From positions 1 through 34,926 of the forward strand of contig JAAYUQ010000003.1 in assembly GCA_012517575.1 (NCBI GenBank): 34,926 bases of DNA. Direction: 5' to 3'. The notes beneath the pieces are model-generated. The model saw only the letters and a list, made by a program, of their open reading frames with translations. It did no database searches and was not told the origin of the DNA. Shown in pieces: positions 32,104 through 34,926 of this stretch; the first letter of the stretch is position 1, and each line of letters opens with the position of its first letter. The position numbers were made by a program, and so were the translations under genes. Source of the stretch: Bacteroidales bacterium. Lineage in GTDB: Bacteria; Bacteroidota; Bacteroidia; Bacteroidales; Paludibacteraceae.

Positions 32104-32130
32104 ATATTTTTTTGGTAAATAAAAAAATAT
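32104..32130. terminator. Bidirectional terminator between convergent genes
   Basis: ATATTTTTTT (32104-32113) and AAAAAAATAT (32121-32130) form a perfect AT-only 10-bp stem around 7 bases, in the 33-base gap between the U32 and DUF368 genes. Low GC makes it weak. Confidence 0.4.
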
Positions 32131-32136
32131 ACTTTT

Positions 32137-33060
32137 TCAGAAAATTTCTTCTCTTGGAAATTTATCTTCCAACTTGCTAAAAAGGAATGAAATAACCACA
32201 CCAACAGCAAGAAAACCAATACACAAAAGAAAAGCACCCACAAAACTTAGTCCTGCAACCGACAATTGTTCAGACCGAAAAGCGGGAAAAACAACCGTCG
32301 GAAAAATTGCCAATGATGACCCTACTACCATTCCCAAAATAAAATGATACATTTCGGGATAAAACTTTCTGAACAAATAAGCTGCCAGCTTTGCAAAAAG
32401 TAAAACACAAACCGCAAAACCAACAAGAAGAGGAATAATCACGGCAAAATCAAAATCCTTAATTCCGGTTGCCATTTTATCGTATAATCCGAAATAAATC
32501 AAAAAGTTGGAAGGACTCATACCGGGAACAATCACCCCCAAACCAATCAGCGCACCGGAACCCAACCAAACCGGAATATTGGGAGCAACTTCCGTCAACT
32601 GCTGACCACCCAGCAACATTAACCCAAAAATAAAAAACGTAGAAAAAATAAAAATGATAATATCTTTTGTTCTTCTCCCCTGTTTTCCAGCTGTTCTATA
32701 AAGCGATGGAAAAGTTCCGCCTACAAATCCCACAAAAAGGCAAATAAATTGAGCAGCATAATTACCAAAAGCCTTCTCCACCAAAATAGAAAAAAGCACG
32801 ATTCCGATTGCCCCGCCAATTACTACCGGAATAAAATAAAAAACATTCTGAACGAAATCCTTTCGCAAATCGGACAAAAATTTGATAATTCTGTCATAAA
32901 TTCCCAAAATTACTGCAAGCACTCCGCCCGACAAACCGGGTAAAATAAAACCAATACCCACAATTATACCCTTTATCAATCTAATAAACCAGTCAACAAC
33001 AACATTTGATCGAGTATTTTTCGAGCCGGAAGTATTCACTTTGTCAGTTACTTGAGTCAT
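32137..33060 (-). CDS. DUF368 membrane protein (PopT-type polyprenyl-phosphate translocase)
   Basis: This 307-residue polytopic protein has a cytosolic N-terminus of about 25 residues and the conserved GFILPGLSGGVLAVILGIYDRII motif near 40-60. A repeated form, GLGVIVPGMSPSNFLIYFGLYD, appears near 170-195, giving an internal two-fold repeat with about 8 membrane segments. The DUF368 family includes PopT, which recycles undecaprenyl phosphate across the membrane for cell-wall and surface glycan synthesis. The function assignment is from that family knowledge. Upstream the minus strand reads TAACTTTG at 33087-33094, a fair -7 box. Confidence 0.9.
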   Translation of the reverse strand: MTQVTDKVNTSGSKNTRSNVVVDWFIRLIKGIIVGIGFILPGLSGGVLAVILGIYDRIIKFLSDLRKDFVQNVFYFIPVVIGGAIGIVLFSILVEKAFGNYAAQFICLFVGFVGGTFPSLYRTAGKQGRRTKDIIIFIFSTFFIFGLMLLGGQQLTEVAPNIPVWLGSGALIGLGVIVPGMSPSNFLIYFGLYDKMATGIKDFDFAVIIPLLVGFAVCVLLFAKLAAYLFRKFYPEMYHFILGMVVGSSLAIFPTVVFPAFRSEQLSVAGLSFVGAFLLCIGFLAVGVVISFLFSKLEDKFPREEIF

Positions 33061-33086
33061 AAAAAAATTTTTAAAAATTTCGCTTG

Positions 33087-33094
33087 CAAAGTTA
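33087..33094 (-). promoter_or_regulatory. Candidate promoter of the DUF368 gene
   Basis: It reads TAACTTTG on the minus strand, 27 bases before the start codon. The remaining 179 bases up to nadA are AT-rich with no feature I recognise. Confidence 0.4.
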
Positions 33095-33273
33095 CACTTT
33101 TTTCGTTCAATTGGAGAAAAGAAAATTTTGGATAGAAAAAAAACAGAAATGAAATGTTAGATGTAAAGATATAAAATATACTTTAACAAATGCTTTATCA
33201 AAAAAACATGGAAATACCCATCAAAATAATAAAAACAATAAAAAATGGCGTGTAAAACTTTACCAATTTTTAT

Positions 33274-34203
33274 TCAACTTAATTCCAACATTCGCAGAAT
33301 AGGTTTCACGGCTTTTTGTCTGATTTCCTCCTCAACCAAAATCTCGGGACTTTCATTTAAAAGACATTGATATACCTTTTCAAGGGTATTTAAACGCATG
33401 AAATTACATTCGTTGCACGCACAAGTGCTGTCGTTGGGAGGAACGGGAATAAAATGTTTATCGGGATTTTTCTTTTGCATCTCATGCAAAATTCCTGATT
33501 CTGTAGCCACCAAAAATTCCTTTTTATCGGAAGCGGTAGCAAAATTCAATAAAGCCTGCGTACTGCCTATATAATCGGCCAGCATTAAAAGTGGTTTCGT
33601 ACATTCGGGATGAGCCAAAACCAATGCTTCGGGATGTTCCTTTTTCAATTCAACGAGTTTTTCTACTGAAAATTGTTCATGTACATGGCAAGCTCCATTC
33701 CACAAAAGCATTTGTCTGCCGGTTACGCTGTTGATATAATTTCCCAAATTTCTGTCGGGAGCAAAAATAATTTTCTCATTATCAGGAAAATATTCCACAA
33801 TTTTCCTGGCGTTGGTTGAAGTTACTACAACATCAGTTAAAGCTTTTACAGCGGCAGAAGTATTGACGTAAGAAATAACCGTATAATCGGGATGACTTTT
33901 TACAAATTCTTCAAATTCATCTGCCGGACAACTGTCAGCAAGTGAACAACCTGCATTCATGTCGGGTATCAGCACTTTTTTTTGCGGGTTAAGAATTTTT
34001 GCTGTTTCTCCCATAAAATGTACACCACACAGTACAATTATGTCGGCATCCGTTTGAGCAGCCCATTGAGCCAAAGCCAAACTGTCCCCAACATGGTCGG
34101 CAATATCCTGAATATCAGATTCCTGATAAAAATGCGCCAGAATTACGGCATTTTTTTCTTTTCTTAGTCTGTTTATTTTTTCTAAAAGCTCTTTTTTTTC
34201 CAT
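33274..34203 (-). CDS. nadA: NadA, quinolinate synthase
   Basis: This 309-residue protein has the three-fold repeat architecture of NadA. AHFYQ is near residue 23 and GDSLALAQ at 39-46. The three [4Fe-4S] ligand cysteines lie in AGCSLADS, GACHVHEQF and the ACNECNFM region. VAPPNDS-like substrate loops are present as VPPNDSTCACN. It condenses iminoaspartate with dihydroxyacetone phosphate to quinolinate in NAD synthesis. Length is normal for the short type. nadB and nadC are not adjacent in this window. A TAAATTTG box lies just upstream. Confidence 0.97.
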   Translation of the reverse strand: MEKKELLEKINRLRKEKNAVILAHFYQESDIQDIADHVGDSLALAQWAAQTDADIIVLCGVHFMGETAKILNPQKKVLIPDMNAGCSLADSCPADEFEEFVKSHPDYTVISYVNTSAAVKALTDVVVTSTNARKIVEYFPDNEKIIFAPDRNLGNYINSVTGRQMLLWNGACHVHEQFSVEKLVELKKEHPEALVLAHPECTKPLLMLADYIGSTQALLNFATASDKKEFLVATESGILHEMQKKNPDKHFIPVPPNDSTCACNECNFMRLNTLEKVYQCLLNESPEILVEEEIRQKAVKPILRMLELS

Positions 34204-34217
34204 AGCTTTGTTGTTAT

Positions 34218-34225
34218 CAAATTTA
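34218..34225 (-). promoter_or_regulatory. Candidate promoter of nadA
   Basis: It reads TAAATTTG on the minus strand, 15 bases before the nadA start, fitting TAnnTTTG. Confidence 0.4.
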
Positions 34226-34727
34226 TATCATATTATTATTTTATAGAGTTAAATAAATTATATGATAATTATGGTAGGGTGTTTATTTGGTTGATAATTT
34301 TATGAATAAAGACTTGTTTAATTAATTATTAAATTTTATAGTATATTTGTGAACCGAATGAGATAATCGAAGTATTTGAAAAATAGAATTTTACAAATGT
34401 TATCAACAGGTTGTTTACAAGTGCAAAGTTAGTAAGTTTTTATTTTTTTCGGTGAATAAATACCATAAATTTGGTTGACAAAATAACCAAAAATATTTCT
34501 GTTTAAATTTTCAAAATCCAAAACAATTGATATGAAAAATTGTTTTCTGTCTTTCGATAAAAAGAAATAAATGATTATAAAATAGTTTTCAACAACTTTT
34601 CGGCGCTGCATGTTGATAAATATAAACGATATAATAAAAGGAATAAAGAAACTAATTCAGTAATAATGATAATTCAACCAATTGAATGTAAATATATTAC
34701 AAAAAAAGTAATTTAATATCTTGAGCA
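34226..34727. other. Very AT-rich intergenic region with DnaA-box-like pair
   Basis: There is no coding frame of interest in these 500 bases. A plus-strand TATATTTG (34342-34349) looks like a -7 box with no gene close behind. TTATCAACA (34400-34408) and its reverse complement TGTTGATAA (34611-34619) resemble DnaA boxes with one change from TTATCCACA. The region could carry an untranslated RNA, a long leader or origin-like DNA. None is proven. Confidence 0.35.
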
Positions 34728-34926
34728 ATGAAGGTTTTTTCAACTTCTGTGGTTCGTCAATTGGACGAATATACCATAAAAAATGAGCCCATAGCATCTA
34801 TCGATTTAATGGAAAGAGCTGCTGCCGGACTATGTAGCAAGTTTTTGGAAATATTTCCTTCTCCCCTACCCGTCTGCGTTTTTGCCGGACCGGGAAACAA
34901 TGGTGGCGATGCGCTGGCTTTAGCAA
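34728..34926 (+). CDS. nnrD: NAD(P)H-hydrate epimerase/dehydratase, N-terminal part
   Basis: The frame opens at ATG 34728 and runs off the right edge after 66 codons. It begins MKVFSTSVVRQLDEYTIKNE, then the LMERAAAGL helix and the AGPGNNGGDALALA loop. This is the YjeF N-terminal (epimerase) signature, whose GNNGGDA loop binds NADHX. In Bacteroidetes the gene usually encodes a fused epimerase and ADP-dependent dehydratase of about 500 residues, which repairs hydrated NAD(P)H. The second domain would lie outside the window. Confidence 0.88.
   Translation, partial: MKVFSTSVVRQLDEYTIKNEPIASIDLMERAAAGLCSKFLEIFPSPLPVCVFAGPGNNGGDALALA

Overview
The window looks like a low-GC member of the Bacteroidetes, most likely Bacteroidales. 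The evidence is TAnnTTTG-type promoter boxes, few Shine-Dalgarno sites, primase-like and DUF3987 genes typical of Bacteroidetes mobile elements, a fused RND/TolC metal pump, a DUF6266 protein, and an ordinary Bacteroidales housekeeping block on the right.

Layout. Positions 1-4249 are the replication/regulation end of an integrative or mobilizable element: a 5'-truncated unknown gene, a terminator, two coupled helix-turn-helix (excisionase-like) genes, a BT4734/VirE-N type primase-like protein and a PriCT-2/DUF3987 protein. Positions 4250-15930 are cargo for metal handling: a Fur-family (Zur-like) regulator; an efflux operon (His-rich exported protein, membrane-anchored Cys protein, 41-aa membrane peptide, CzcA-TolC fusion, CzcB-like adaptor, PII-like protein); a ZntA-type Zn/Cd/Pb ATPase; a Cys-rich small protein; the decayed tail of a second ATPase; an exported protein; and a DUF302 protein. 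The efflux operon and the ATPase gene each carry the same 15-bp palindrome (TGCAACTTnGTTGCA) at identical distance from the predicted -7 box, which suggests one metal regulon under the adjacent Fur-family protein.

Positions 15931-17375 hold no convincing gene. A C-rich, stop-poor, hairpin-rich stretch (16039-16923) is bounded by a perfect 19-bp inverted repeat and followed by a G-quadruplex motif (minus strand) and a second inverted repeat with a terminator. Then come a DUF6266 gene and a small ORF overlapping an SDH-type ClpP-fold serine protease. The element probably ends between 19193 and 19436.

Positions 19437-34926 are core chromosome: tsaE, uvrC, mnmG and a free-methionine-R-sulfoxide reductase on the minus strand; an M16 protease broken by one in-frame stop; an M13 protease and dusB (minus); a U32 peptidase-family gene (plus); a DUF368 membrane protein and nadA (minus); and the start of an NAD(P)H-hydrate epimerase/dehydratase gene. 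Two parS-like palindromes lie between uvrC and mnmG, suggesting this part of the chromosome is near the replication origin. No tRNA, rRNA, CRISPR array or insertion sequence was recognised.
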